Shown here piece after piece: positions 1 to 6,695 of a stretch of 27,991 nt of DNA (positions are counted from its first letter, which is position 1; every line of letters starts with the position of its first letter). This DNA comes from CAZWCX01 sp964632945 (GTDB taxonomy: Bacteria > Planctomycetota > MHYJ01 > WSZJ01 > CAZWCX01). Under the pieces are notes generated by a model. That model was given only the letters and a program-made list of their open reading frames with translations. It had not been told where the DNA came from and searched no databases. Where the stretch lies: NCBI GenBank assembly GCA_964632945.1, contig CAZWCX010000100.1, forward strand, positions 1 to 27,991. Direction: 5' to 3'. Both the position numbers and the translations under genes were made by a program.

Positions 1-27
1 AGCGAAGCTGTTCGCGAATAATCCGGG

Positions 28-678
28 CTAGGAGCCCGGGCTCGCCCAGGCGGCGGCGGTGATGAATGCCTGCCCCGCGATGTAGAGTGCGAACAGGAGC
101 GGCTTGGCCGCGCGGAACGGGGTGTCGAACTTGTCGACGGCGAGGATGCCGTCCGAGAGGAAGAATAGGGTTGCGCCGACGGGGGCGAGTCGGGTCGCCT
201 CGGCGAGACCCCGGGCCCAGGCGGCGGCGCACATGCCCACGATGGCGACCGCGTAGGCGGCCACGGGAAGGCGAAGCTTTCCGAGGCGGGGAAACAGCCG
301 TACGCAGAGGGCCGCTCCCGCAACGAGGTAGATCGCCGCCAGGGGGGCGGCGGCGCGCACGGATTCCGCGGTGGCCCCGCAGGCGAACGCGGCGATGTAG
401 AGCAGATGCGCCACCAGGAAGGCCGCCAGCCCGGCGAGGAATCCCCGTTCCGAATCGATCAGAAACATGTCGCCCGCCAGGGAGGCAACCAGGCCGAGCG
501 CCGTGAGGGAGCGCGTCGCGCCGTCGCGGGCCTCGCCGCAGAGGAACAGCCCGGCGATCAGCAGGACCATGGGAAGCGGCTTCAGCGCGTAATGGACGCG
601 CCGGGAGGTCTTCTGCTGGGCGACCATGAACGCCGTCGCCGTGGCCGCCACGAGGGCGAAGAGTACGACTCGATCCAT
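28..678 (-). CDS. YhhN family membrane protein (lysoplasmalogenase-like)
   Basis: A 216-residue, very hydrophobic protein with about eight predicted membrane segments, the usual size and pattern of the YhhN/TMEM86 family. Characterised members hydrolyse the vinyl-ether bond of lysoplasmalogens in the membrane. Family-like features are the N-terminal 'ALKPLPM' stretch after the first helix, the 'LVASLAGDMFLI' acidic helix and the C-terminal 'SDGILAVDKF' motif, which together supply the conserved acidic residues of the fold. The ATG at 678 is chosen because it begins the first helix and lies 2 bases after the stop of the upstream ferredoxin gene, so the two are probably co-transcribed. The family is recognised with confidence; the substrate in this organism is inferred only. 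Confidence 0.85.
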   Translation of the reverse strand: MDRVVLFALVAATATAFMVAQQKTSRRVHYALKPLPMVLLIAGLFLCGEARDGATRSLTALGLVASLAGDMFLIDSERGFLAGLAAFLVAHLLYIAAFACGATAESVRAAAPLAAIYLVAGAALCVRLFPRLGKLRLPVAAYAVAIVGMCAAAWARGLAEATRLAPVGATLFFLSDGILAVDKFDTPFRAAKPLLFALYIAGQAFITAAAWASPGS

Positions 679-680
679 CG

Positions 681-1004
681 TCACGGTTTCGTCCGGTACA
701 TGAGCCGCTCCACCGGACGTCCGTTCAGGATATGGTCCTGGAAAATCTCGGTGATGTTCTGCGGCTGGACCTTGGTATACAGGATGCCCTCGGGGTATAC
801 CATGACGTTGGGTCCGTGGGAACAGTACGAAAAGCACACGCAGGCCGTATCCCGCACCTGCGTTTCCAGACCTCGCTTGAAGATCTCCTCGCGGACGAGG
901 TCGCGGAGGATCTTCCCCTCGCCGTTGGCGTTGCAGCGGGGTCCGATGCAGACGAACACGTGCGTCCGGAACGGCACATTCGAGCGGGTTTCGACAGGGC
1001 TCAT
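681..1004 (-). CDS. Thioredoxin-like [2Fe-2S] ferredoxin
   Basis: A 107-residue protein of the thioredoxin-fold [2Fe-2S] ferredoxin family, related to the NuoE subunit of complex I and to clostridial-type 2Fe-2S ferredoxins. Likely cluster ligands are C19, C24, C57 and C61, in the C-x4-C...C-x3-C spacing typical of the group; C55 is an extra cysteine. The 'SHGPNVMVYPEGILYTKV' region after the last ligand is diagnostic of the family. It should act as a small cytoplasmic electron carrier. No partner oxidoreductase is adjacent; its nearest co-directional neighbour is the YhhN gene 2 bases downstream. A promoter-like pair lies so close to the ATG that the transcript may be nearly leaderless. Confidence 0.88.
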   Translation of the reverse strand: MSPVETRSNVPFRTHVFVCIGPRCNANGEGKILRDLVREEIFKRGLETQVRDTACVCFSYCSHGPNVMVYPEGILYTKVQPQNITEIFQDHILNGRPVERLMYRTKP

Positions 1005-1010
1005 CCACCC

Positions 1011-1040
1011 AGTCTAGCCCCAGCGGCGGCGGGCGGACAA
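1011..1040 (-). promoter_or_regulatory. Sigma70-like promoter for the ferredoxin-YhhN pair
   Basis: On the minus strand TTGTCC (1040-1035), an 18-base spacer and TAGACT (1016-1011). The expected start of transcription is about 1004, at the ferredoxin ATG itself, leaving almost no leader. Sequence match only. Confidence 0.45.
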
Positions 1041-1080
1041 GAGGAACTCGCGGGCGGCTGCCGGCAGAAAGGGGACGGCC

Positions 1081-3420
1081 ATGGACGTGCGGGCGGCGGG
1101 GATCGTGGAAGCGGAGCTCACGCCGGAGGAGTGGCGGCAGGTCCTGCCCTTCCTGCCGATGATCTACGTCGCCTGGGCCGACGGCGATCTGGCGCGGGAG
1201 GAACTGGAGGGACTCAAGGCCGCGGTGGAATCGAAGCCCCCCATGAGCGTTCGCGCGCGCGCCGCGGTGCTCGGATGGCTGGATCCCGCCCGCCCGCCGT
1301 CGCCCCGCCGACTCCATGCCCTCCTGGGGTGGGTTCGGGCGCAGGCCGACACCCTGTCCCGGACGCGCCGGTGGAGCCTGGCGGACCTCGGGGTCGAGAT
1401 TGCTCGCGCCCATGCCGCGCCCGGCGAGCCGGCGGTTTCCGAGGCGGAGCGTGCCGCCCTTGCCGAGGTGGAGGAGGTGCTCGGCATCGTCGGTCACGAA
1501 GCGGCACGCCGGTTCTTTCGCGCCGGCGTTCCCGCCCCGGCCGAGGACCGACCCCGCCCGCCGTTCGCGGCGGCCGACCTGGCGGGCCTGCTCGACGGCG
1601 CGTATCACCAGACCCGCGACATGCTGCGCCGACAGTTGGGCGGACCCGACTTCGCGATCGAATGGGAATGGAGCAAGGAAACGCACCGGCAGCGCGTGAC
1701 CGAATGGGTTCGTCGGCTCGCCGCCCAGGGCCTCGGGGGAACCTTCTACCCGACCGCCGCGGGGGGGGGCGGGGACTTCGGGCGCTTTCTCGCCGTGTTC
1801 GAGACCTTGGGGCTCCACGATGCCAGCCTGACGATCAAGTTCGGCGTGCAGTTCGGTCTCTTCGGCGGAGCCATCCACTTTCTCGGCAACGAGCGCCAGC
1901 AGCGGGAGTATCTGCCCCGGGTGTCGTCCCTCGAACTCCCCGGCTGCTTCGCCATGACCGAGCGCGGTCACGGCTCGAACGTTCGCGACCTGGAGACCAT
2001 CGCCCGTTACGATGCATCGACACAGCAGTTCGTGATCCACACGCCGACCCCCTCGGCGCACAAGGAGTACATCGGCAACGCCGCGCGGGATGGAATCATG
2101 GCCGTCGTGTTTGCGCAGCTGGAGGTCGGCAACGAACGGCACGGCGTGCACGCGTTGCTGGTCCCGATCCGCCAGCCGGACGGACGCACCCGTCCCGGCG
2201 TGTCGATCGAGGACACGGGTCACAAGATGGGCCTCAACGGCGTCGACAACGGGCGAATCTGGTTCGACGAAGTGCGGGTCCCGCGCGAGAATCTGCTCGA
2301 CCGCTTCGGCGGCGTGGACGAGAAGGGGGAGTACCGGAGCACGATCCCGAGCGCCGGCCGACGGTTCTTCACCATGCTTGGGACGCTCGTGGGCGGCCGC
2401 CTGGGCGTCGCGTGCGCCGGCCTGAGCGCGGCAAAGGTCGGATTGGCGATCGCAGTTCGGTACGGCGACCGCCGCCGGCAGTTCGGCCCCGACTCCGGCC
2501 CCGAGGTGCCGATTCTGGACTATCCGTCCCACCAGCGCCGGCTGATGCCGCTCCTGGCGTCGACCTATGCCCTCGACTTCGCCTGCCGGTATGCCGTCGA
2601 GCGGTTCACGTCCCGCACGGAAGAGGACGCGCAGGAGGTGGAGGCGATCGCGGCGGGCATCAAGGCGCACAGCTCCTGGCATGCCACGCGGGTCCTGCAG
2701 ACCTGCCGGGAGTGTTGCGGCGGACAGGGGTATCTCTCGGTCAACCGACTGGGCGCGCTCAAGGCCGACACCGAGATCTATACCACGTTCGAAGGCGACA
2801 ACACCGTCCTGCTGCAGCTGGTCGCCAAGTCGCTCCTGGCGGGTTACCGAAAGCAGTTTCAGGACCTGAGTCTGCTGGGACTCCTGGGCTGGGCGACCAC
2901 CCGCGCGGCGCAATCCGTAGCGGAACGGAATCCGATCGTGACGCGAATGACGGGCGAGGACCACCTGCGCGACCCCGCCTTCCAGGCGGAGAGCTTCGCC
3001 GCGCGCGAGCGCGCGCTGCTTTCCTCCCTGGCCGCGCGTCTGCGCGACCGCATGAAGTCGGGGGCGGACGGCTTCGTGGCGTTCACGGAGTGCCAGGACC
3101 ATGTCCTGGGGCTCGCCCGGGCGCACATCGACCGACTCGTCTTCGATCGCTTCCGGGCGGGAGTCGATGCCTGCGCCGATGCAAGCCTGAAGAAACCGCT
3201 GCTCCTGCTGCGGGATCTGTTCGCGCTCTCACGCCTGGAGGAGGATCGAGCGTGGTTCCTGGAGGAGGGGTACTTCGAATCCGGCAAGGCCCGGGCGATT
3301 CGCTCCCTCGTGCTTCGGCTGTGTCGCGAGGTCCGCGCGTGGGCCGTACCTTTGGTGGACGCCTTCTCGATTCCCGCGTCGCTGCTGGCGCCGATTGCGC
3401 GAGACTCGGAGCACGGATGA
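1081..3420 (+). CDS. Acyl-CoA oxidase/dehydrogenase-like enzyme with TerB-like N-terminal domain
   Basis: A 779-residue flavoenzyme of the acyl-CoA dehydrogenase/oxidase superfamily, expected to introduce the 2,3-double bond in an acyl-CoA thioester. Residues about 150-700 follow the acyl-CoA oxidase plan: an alpha-helical domain, the beta-domain FAD/substrate motif 'CFAMTERGHGSN' near residue 290, 'GHKMGLNGVDNGRIWFDEVRVPR' and, near residues 541-553, 'CRECCGGQGYLS', the counterpart of the family's ACGGHGY motif. The length beyond about 600 residues and the long C-terminal helical part fit oxidases better than dehydrogenases. Residues about 14-95 ('FLPMIYVAWADGDLAREELEGLKAAV') resemble a TerB/DUF533-like acidic helical domain, which is unusual here. 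The ATG follows an AGGGGA ribosome site. Its stop is 4 bases from the stop of the convergent beta-propeller gene. Confidence 0.85.
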   Translation: MDVRAAGIVEAELTPEEWRQVLPFLPMIYVAWADGDLAREELEGLKAAVESKPPMSVRARAAVLGWLDPARPPSPRRLHALLGWVRAQADTLSRTRRWSLADLGVEIARAHAAPGEPAVSEAERAALAEVEEVLGIVGHEAARRFFRAGVPAPAEDRPRPPFAAADLAGLLDGAYHQTRDMLRRQLGGPDFAIEWEWSKETHRQRVTEWVRRLAAQGLGGTFYPTAAGGGGDFGRFLAVFETLGLHDASLTIKFGVQFGLFGGAIHFLGNERQQREYLPRVSSLELPGCFAMTERGHGSNVRDLETIARYDASTQQFVIHTPTPSAHKEYIGNAARDGIMAVVFAQLEVGNERHGVHALLVPIRQPDGRTRPGVSIEDTGHKMGLNGVDNGRIWFDEVRVPRENLLDRFGGVDEKGEYRSTIPSAGRRFFTMLGTLVGGRLGVACAGLSAAKVGLAIAVRYGDRRRQFGPDSGPEVPILDYPSHQRRLMPLLASTYALDFACRYAVERFTSRTEEDAQEVEAIAAGIKAHSSWHATRVLQTCRECCGGQGYLSVNRLGALKADTEIYTTFEGDNTVLLQLVAKSLLAGYRKQFQDLSLLGLLGWATTRAAQSVAERNPIVTRMTGEDHLRDPAFQAESFAARERALLSSLAARLRDRMKSGADGFVAFTECQDHVLGLARAHIDRLVFDRFRAGVDACADASLKKPLLLLRDLFALSRLEEDRAWFLEEGYFESGKARAIRSLVLRLCREVRAWAVPLVDAFSIPASLLAPIARDSEHG

Positions 3421-3424
3421 AGGT

Positions 3425-5101
3425 CTACTTCGCGCGCGCGATGTTCAGGCCGGTGAGCGGATCCCCTTTGTGGGGACCGTCGCTCGAGCGTCCGTTGACC
3501 GCGCCGTAATAAATCCGGTACTCGCCGTCGAGGAAGATCACGTCGGCGTCCGCCAGCAGGGAATCGCCTTCCCCCGGGGCGCCGGCATCGTGGGTGAACT
3601 CCCTCGTCGCGGGGTCGTTCAGGGTCCAGTCGACTCCGTTCGGGGAGGACGCGGACCAGTAGCCGGTGCACGTTCGGAACCCGCCGCCCGCCCCCGGCAG
3701 GGAGCGGGACGGGTCCGCTCCCGACTCCCGCCCGGCGAACCAGATCTCGAACACGGCGCGATCCGCCCGCCAGACGACCACCGGCCGGATCGGGAAGTCG
3801 TCCCGTCCGCCCGCCGCCAGGCTTGCGAGCGGATTGGCGCCGGACGGGATCCAGCGGACGCCGTCCCGGGAGGAAGCGTACCCGATCCCGCGCGCGCGGA
3901 TTTCGCCGGCGCGGTCCACGCCCACGAGCGTGAACCAGAGATGGAGGCCGTCTTCGCGGTGCACCGCTTCGGGATCGGCGAGGAGTCCGCCCGCCATGTC
4001 GGGCAGGTCCGGCATCGCGTCCCGCGGCGTCAGCACGAGCCCGGCCTGACCGTGCGGGGACTCTTCGGCGGAGAGACGAGTGAAGCGCCGGCCGAATGCG
4101 GAGAAGGCCGCGCCGATGCGATGGGTCCCCAGGGAGCCCTCCTGGCGGCCCCGATGGTTTGCGCCGGCGTAGAACAGGGCGTACCGCCGGTCGGCGGGGG
4201 CATCGGGTTGAAAGACGACCGTCGGGGCGCCCGTTTCGCTGTGGTCCCAGGCGTCCGCGTCGGTCGACGGTCCCAGGGCGAGTCCGTCCTCGACCGCCCA
4301 GCGGAGGCCGTCCTGACTTTGCGCGTACTTGATGCCCGCCCGCACTTTGCCGTCTTCGACCCAGGTCGCCGTGAACCACATCTTCCAGGTCTGGTCCGAG
4401 GGATCGAACAGCACCGAGGGTCCGGACACCGCGCGCACGGCGGGCGCCCCGGGGGCGACTTCGAAGTCGGGAACGATGCGCGGATTCCCCTCGTCGCGGA
4501 TCCACGGCCGGGGCGGGATTTTCGACTGCGCCGGTTTGTCCGCGCGGTCGGGGGCGGGGGCCGGGGTCGCCCGCCGGACCCACACCGTGTCGATGAGGAT
4601 GCCGTTGTTTCCGTGCGGACGGCCCGGTTCGAGCCACGGCGTAGTGTCGGCGATCCCGTATCCCTCCCGCAGTCGCGCGGGATCGAGTCGGTCCTTCTTC
4701 ACGGGAGAGCGCGGGTGGAGTTCGAAGTCTCCGGGTTCGACCCGCACTTCGACCCAGACGCGCGGGGGGACCCGGGCGCTCGCCCAGAACAGCGCCCGTT
4801 CTTCGTCCTCGACCAGGATGGCGAGCGGTGCGGCCGACTCGGAGCGCAGAGAAAACCGGAGTTCGCGCAGGTCCTGCAGGGGAACCTGGTGGTAGAGCAT
4901 GTTCGGATCGCTGCGGTCGTAGGTGAAGCGGATCCCCTTGCCCTCCACGGCGAACCGGGCGGAGGTCACCGGCTTGCGGTCGAACCGCCTCAGTCCCCAC
5001 TGCTCGGCGGTCTCGCATTCGTATCGTCGATGGTCCTGCGCGCAGACCGGCGGGAGGGCGAGGGCGAGAGCGAGCGGAAGGAGGAGGAATCGACCTCTCA
5101 C
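3425..5101 (-). CDS. Secreted beta-propeller protein (GH43/levansucrase-like fold), hypothetical
   Basis: A 558-residue protein starting at GTG 5101, preceded 11 bases upstream by a strong AGGAGG. It begins with a signal peptide (R-G-R-F, then an L/A-rich core to about residue 20, with a likely cleavage near 'VCA-QD'). Residues about 25-165 look like a beta-sandwich carbohydrate-binding type domain ending 'GILIDTVWVRR'. The rest has repeated blades ('WKMWFTATW', 'RYALFYAG', 'LHLWFTLV', 'VFEIWFAG', 'YRIYYGAV'), typical of five-bladed propellers of the GH43/GH32/GH130-like or DUF377-like group. It probably acts on or binds a glycan outside the cytoplasm, but no catalytic triad can be assigned with confidence. 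It lies 113 bases after the corrinoid-binding gene and may be the last gene of that operon. Confidence 0.75.
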   Translation of the reverse strand: MRGRFLLLPLALALALPPVCAQDHRRYECETAEQWGLRRFDRKPVTSARFAVEGKGIRFTYDRSDPNMLYHQVPLQDLRELRFSLRSESAAPLAILVEDEERALFWASARVPPRVWVEVRVEPGDFELHPRSPVKKDRLDPARLREGYGIADTTPWLEPGRPHGNNGILIDTVWVRRATPAPAPDRADKPAQSKIPPRPWIRDEGNPRIVPDFEVAPGAPAVRAVSGPSVLFDPSDQTWKMWFTATWVEDGKVRAGIKYAQSQDGLRWAVEDGLALGPSTDADAWDHSETGAPTVVFQPDAPADRRYALFYAGANHRGRQEGSLGTHRIGAAFSAFGRRFTRLSAEESPHGQAGLVLTPRDAMPDLPDMAGGLLADPEAVHREDGLHLWFTLVGVDRAGEIRARGIGYASSRDGVRWIPSGANPLASLAAGGRDDFPIRPVVVWRADRAVFEIWFAGRESGADPSRSLPGAGGGFRTCTGYWSASSPNGVDWTLNDPATREFTHDAGAPGEGDSLLADADVIFLDGEYRIYYGAVNGRSSDGPHKGDPLTGLNIARAK

Positions 5102-5112
5102 GGCTTGGTACA

Positions 5113-5118
5113 CCTCCT
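5113..5118 (-). promoter_or_regulatory. Strong ribosome binding site fixing the GTG start at 5101
   Basis: AGGAGG on the minus strand, 11 bases before GTG 5101. It decides the start, because the reading frame stays open far upstream without family-like sequence, and the signal peptide begins right at this GTG. Confidence 0.7.
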
Positions 5119-5214
5119 GGAGGGGATCCGATCGGACAAGTCGGGTGCCGGTACCGGTACGTTCGCGGCGAGCGGGTCCGTGCCGCCGCGCGGACCGTCG
5201 CGCGCGGCCTGCGG

Positions 5215-6120
5215 TCAGCCGCGCACCCGCGCCACCCCGCGGCGGCGGCGGCGTGGAAATCGCCCGGGATGGAAGATGCCGGCGAGAATCTCCAGGCCGT
5301 CCACGAGCCGCGGACCGGCGCCGTTGAAATAGGACGGTGCGTCCACCAGCCACACTTCGCCGCGGGCGACCGCCGGGATCCGTTTCCACTCCGGCCGGCG
5401 GCGCAGCACCGGAATCTCCCGGCGCGCCCGCCGCGGCGTGAATCCGCACGGCATGAGGACGAGTACGTCCGGGGCGTAATCGACCAGTTGCTCCCAGTCG
5501 ATACGCGCCGAGTCGCGCTTCCGGCGCGACAGGGAGTCCCGTCCTCCCGCCATCTCCACCATTTCGGGTACCCAGTGGCCGCTGCAGAACAGGGGCTCGA
5601 ACCATTCCAAGCAAAACACCCGCTTCCGGGGCAGGCCGCGCGCGCGCTGCACCACGCGGTCGACCCGGCGGCGCAACCTTCGCTCGAGCGGCGCCGCGTC
5701 GACCCCGGCGGCGTCGGCCAGGAGCCTGAGGTCGCGGAACATCCCCGCGAAATCGTGCGCGTGCAGGGGGAGCAGTTTTGGAGGCGGCTGAACGAGGTCG
5801 AGCACCTGCCCGACATGCGACGGCGGCGCCGCTCAGACGTCGCAGAGGTCCTGCGTCAGCAGGAGGTCCGGGCGCAGTCGCCGCAGCAGCCCCTCGTCGA
5901 TCCGGTACAGACTTCGGCCTTCCCGCGCGGCGGCGCGCACGGCCCGGTCGATTTCCGCGCTCGTCATCCGCTCCGGATCGATGACGCTCGTCGAAACGAC
6001 CGGCTTCCTGCGCGCCGCCGGGGGCCAGGTGCACTCGTGGGAAACGCCGACCACGCGACGGCCGAGGCCGAGCGCGTACGCCATCTCCGTGGCGGTCGGC
6101 TGGAACGACAGGATCCTCAT
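5215..6120 (-). CDS. Corrinoid-binding BtuF-like protein with probable selenocysteine at residue 96
   Basis: Read through the in-frame TGA at 5835-5833, this is a 301-residue member of the TroA/BtuF-like helical-backbone substrate-binding family (COG0614), the usual length. The N-terminal half has 'RILSFQPTATEMAYALGLG', 'VGVSHECTWP' and 'PDLLLTQDLCDV'; the half after TGA has 'EWFEPLFCSGHWVPEMVEMAGG' and 'APDVLVLMPCGF', all expected for the family. Homologues as I recall them read 'QDLCDVCA', so TGA replaces the second Cys of a CxxC (C93-x-x-U96). There is no signal peptide, so it is probably cytoplasmic and may not serve an ABC importer; no btuCD is nearby. The ATG at 6120 overlaps the thioredoxin-like gene's TGA stop (ATGA), implying coupled translation. 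The alternative is two fragments of a pseudogene, which fits the sequence less well. Confidence 0.8.
5799..5823 (-). promoter_or_regulatory. Possible SECIS-like hairpin after UGA 5835
   Basis: On the minus-strand RNA, GUCG about 12 bases after the UGA pairs with CGAC 17 bases later, with C-A/U-G pairs continuing inside, leaving a G-rich loop that begins U-G about 17 bases after the UGA. This spacing and an early loop G fit published bacterial SECIS models, but the fold was drawn by hand and GC-rich DNA folds easily, so it is weak evidence. Confidence 0.35.
5833..5835 (-). other. In-frame UGA, predicted selenocysteine codon 96
   Basis: TGA at codon 96 of the corrinoid-binding gene, directly after D-L-C-D-V and before A-A-P-P-S-H-V. 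The upstream part and the downstream part are in the same frame (the downstream stop is exactly 206 codons further on). The position matches a conserved cysteine of the family. The codon is followed by G. Confidence 0.75.
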
Positions 6121-6683
6121 CCGCGCTTCGCGAAGGCCAGTTTCTTGGCCCAAATGTGCCCGGGGTAGCGTTCCACCACCGCGGCGCAGCGCTCGTTGAT
6201 CTTGTTCACGTCCTTGGTCAGTTTGAATTCGCAGACTCCGGTCCAGTAGAGCGCCTCCGGAGCGGCGTCCGTCTTGCCGTAGCGCTCGACGATGAGGGTG
6301 TAGCGCTTGAGCGCGTCGTCGTACTTGCCCTTGCCGAAGGCGTCCTTGGCGGCGGCAAAGTGGACCTGCGCGAGGAACTCGTCCGGGGGGAGATAGCCGA
6401 TGAACCGGTGCTGTTCGGCCTCCTCGCCGTCGACGAACACGAACATCGGCGTCCAGACGGCGCGCATCTTCTTCGCCAGCGGCCGGTCTTCCAGTACGTT
6501 GGCCTTGTAGGGCACGGTGACCTCACCCAGTTCTTTTGCGACCTGTTCCGACGGAAAGGTCGTCTTCTCCAGCTCGGAGCAGGCGATTCAGTGCGGGCTC
6601 GCGAACTCCAGCATGGCCAGACGACCCGTCTCCTTCGCCTTGGCGAGGGCGGAGTCGTACTTCGTTTCCCATGCGATCGTCAT
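6117..6683 (-). CDS. Thioredoxin-like protein with C-terminal TPR-like region and probable selenocysteine at residue 32
   Basis: Read through the in-frame TGA at 6590-6588, this is a 188-residue thioredoxin-fold protein. The redox site is 'EFASPH-U-I-A-C-SELEKTTF': U32 takes the place of the first Cys of CxxC and C35 is kept. Downstream 'AVWTPMFVFVDG' supplies the cis-proline (T-P) loop and beta strand, so the sequence on both sides of TGA belongs to one domain. Residues about 110-188 ('AAKDAFGKGKYDDALKRYTLIVERYG...') form TPR-like helices, as in other bacterial thioredoxin-like proteins of this type. It should be a cytoplasmic thiol or peroxide oxidoreductase; the substrate is unknown. ATG 6683 has AAGGAG upstream, 12 bases after the cysteine synthase stop. 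Its own stop overlaps the next ATG. Confidence 0.85.
6542..6583 (-). promoter_or_regulatory. Candidate bacterial SECIS hairpin after UGA 6590
   Basis: Starting 4 bases after the UGA, minus-strand RNA CCUG-C-UCCGA pairs with UCGGA-A-CAGG (nine pairs around one C/A mismatch). Inside, GGA and AAG pair with CUU and UCC, closing a loop of five bases (or seven, starting with G, if the last G-C pair is open) about 24 bases after the UGA. Known bacterial SECIS elements lie immediately downstream of UGA, with the loop roughly 16-37 bases away and a G early in the loop. Hand-folded. Confidence 0.6.
6588..6590 (-). other. In-frame UGA, predicted selenocysteine codon 32
   Basis: TGA at codon 32, (6683-6590)/3 being a whole number, between 'FASPH' and 'IACSELEK'. 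It lies exactly at the nucleophilic first cysteine position of the thioredoxin CxxC motif. The codon is followed by A. Confidence 0.85.
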
Positions 6684-6695
6684 GACTCTCTCCTT

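Noticed and set aside
28..3509. Very long open frames antisense to the acyl-CoA oxidase gene and running on beyond it (over 900 codons on each strand)
   Set aside because: They are Arg/Pro/Gly-rich low-information translations, expected opposite or out of frame with GC-rich genes. Only the YhhN part (28-678) of the minus-strand frame is a real protein.
5215..6153. Two separate genes or a pseudogene pair: an N-terminal BtuF-like fragment (6153-5833) and a C-terminal fragment starting at ATG 5805
   Set aside because: Both halves are in one frame, separated by a single TGA at a conserved Cys position, and neither shows decay. The ATG at 6120 matches the family N-terminus; the extra residues from 6153 lie inside the preceding gene.
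6117..6526. Truncated thioredoxin-like gene starting at an internal GTG/ATG near 6515
   Set aside because: It would remove the redox motif and first beta strand, which are intact upstream across the TGA and begin at ATG 6683 with a good ribosome site.
5833..6590. A recoded genetic code in which TGA means an amino acid throughout
   Set aside because: Many clear genes here end in TGA at the expected family C-terminus (ferredoxin, acyl-CoA oxidase-like, hydantoinase A and B, the LPS genes), so TGA is a normal stop in this genome.
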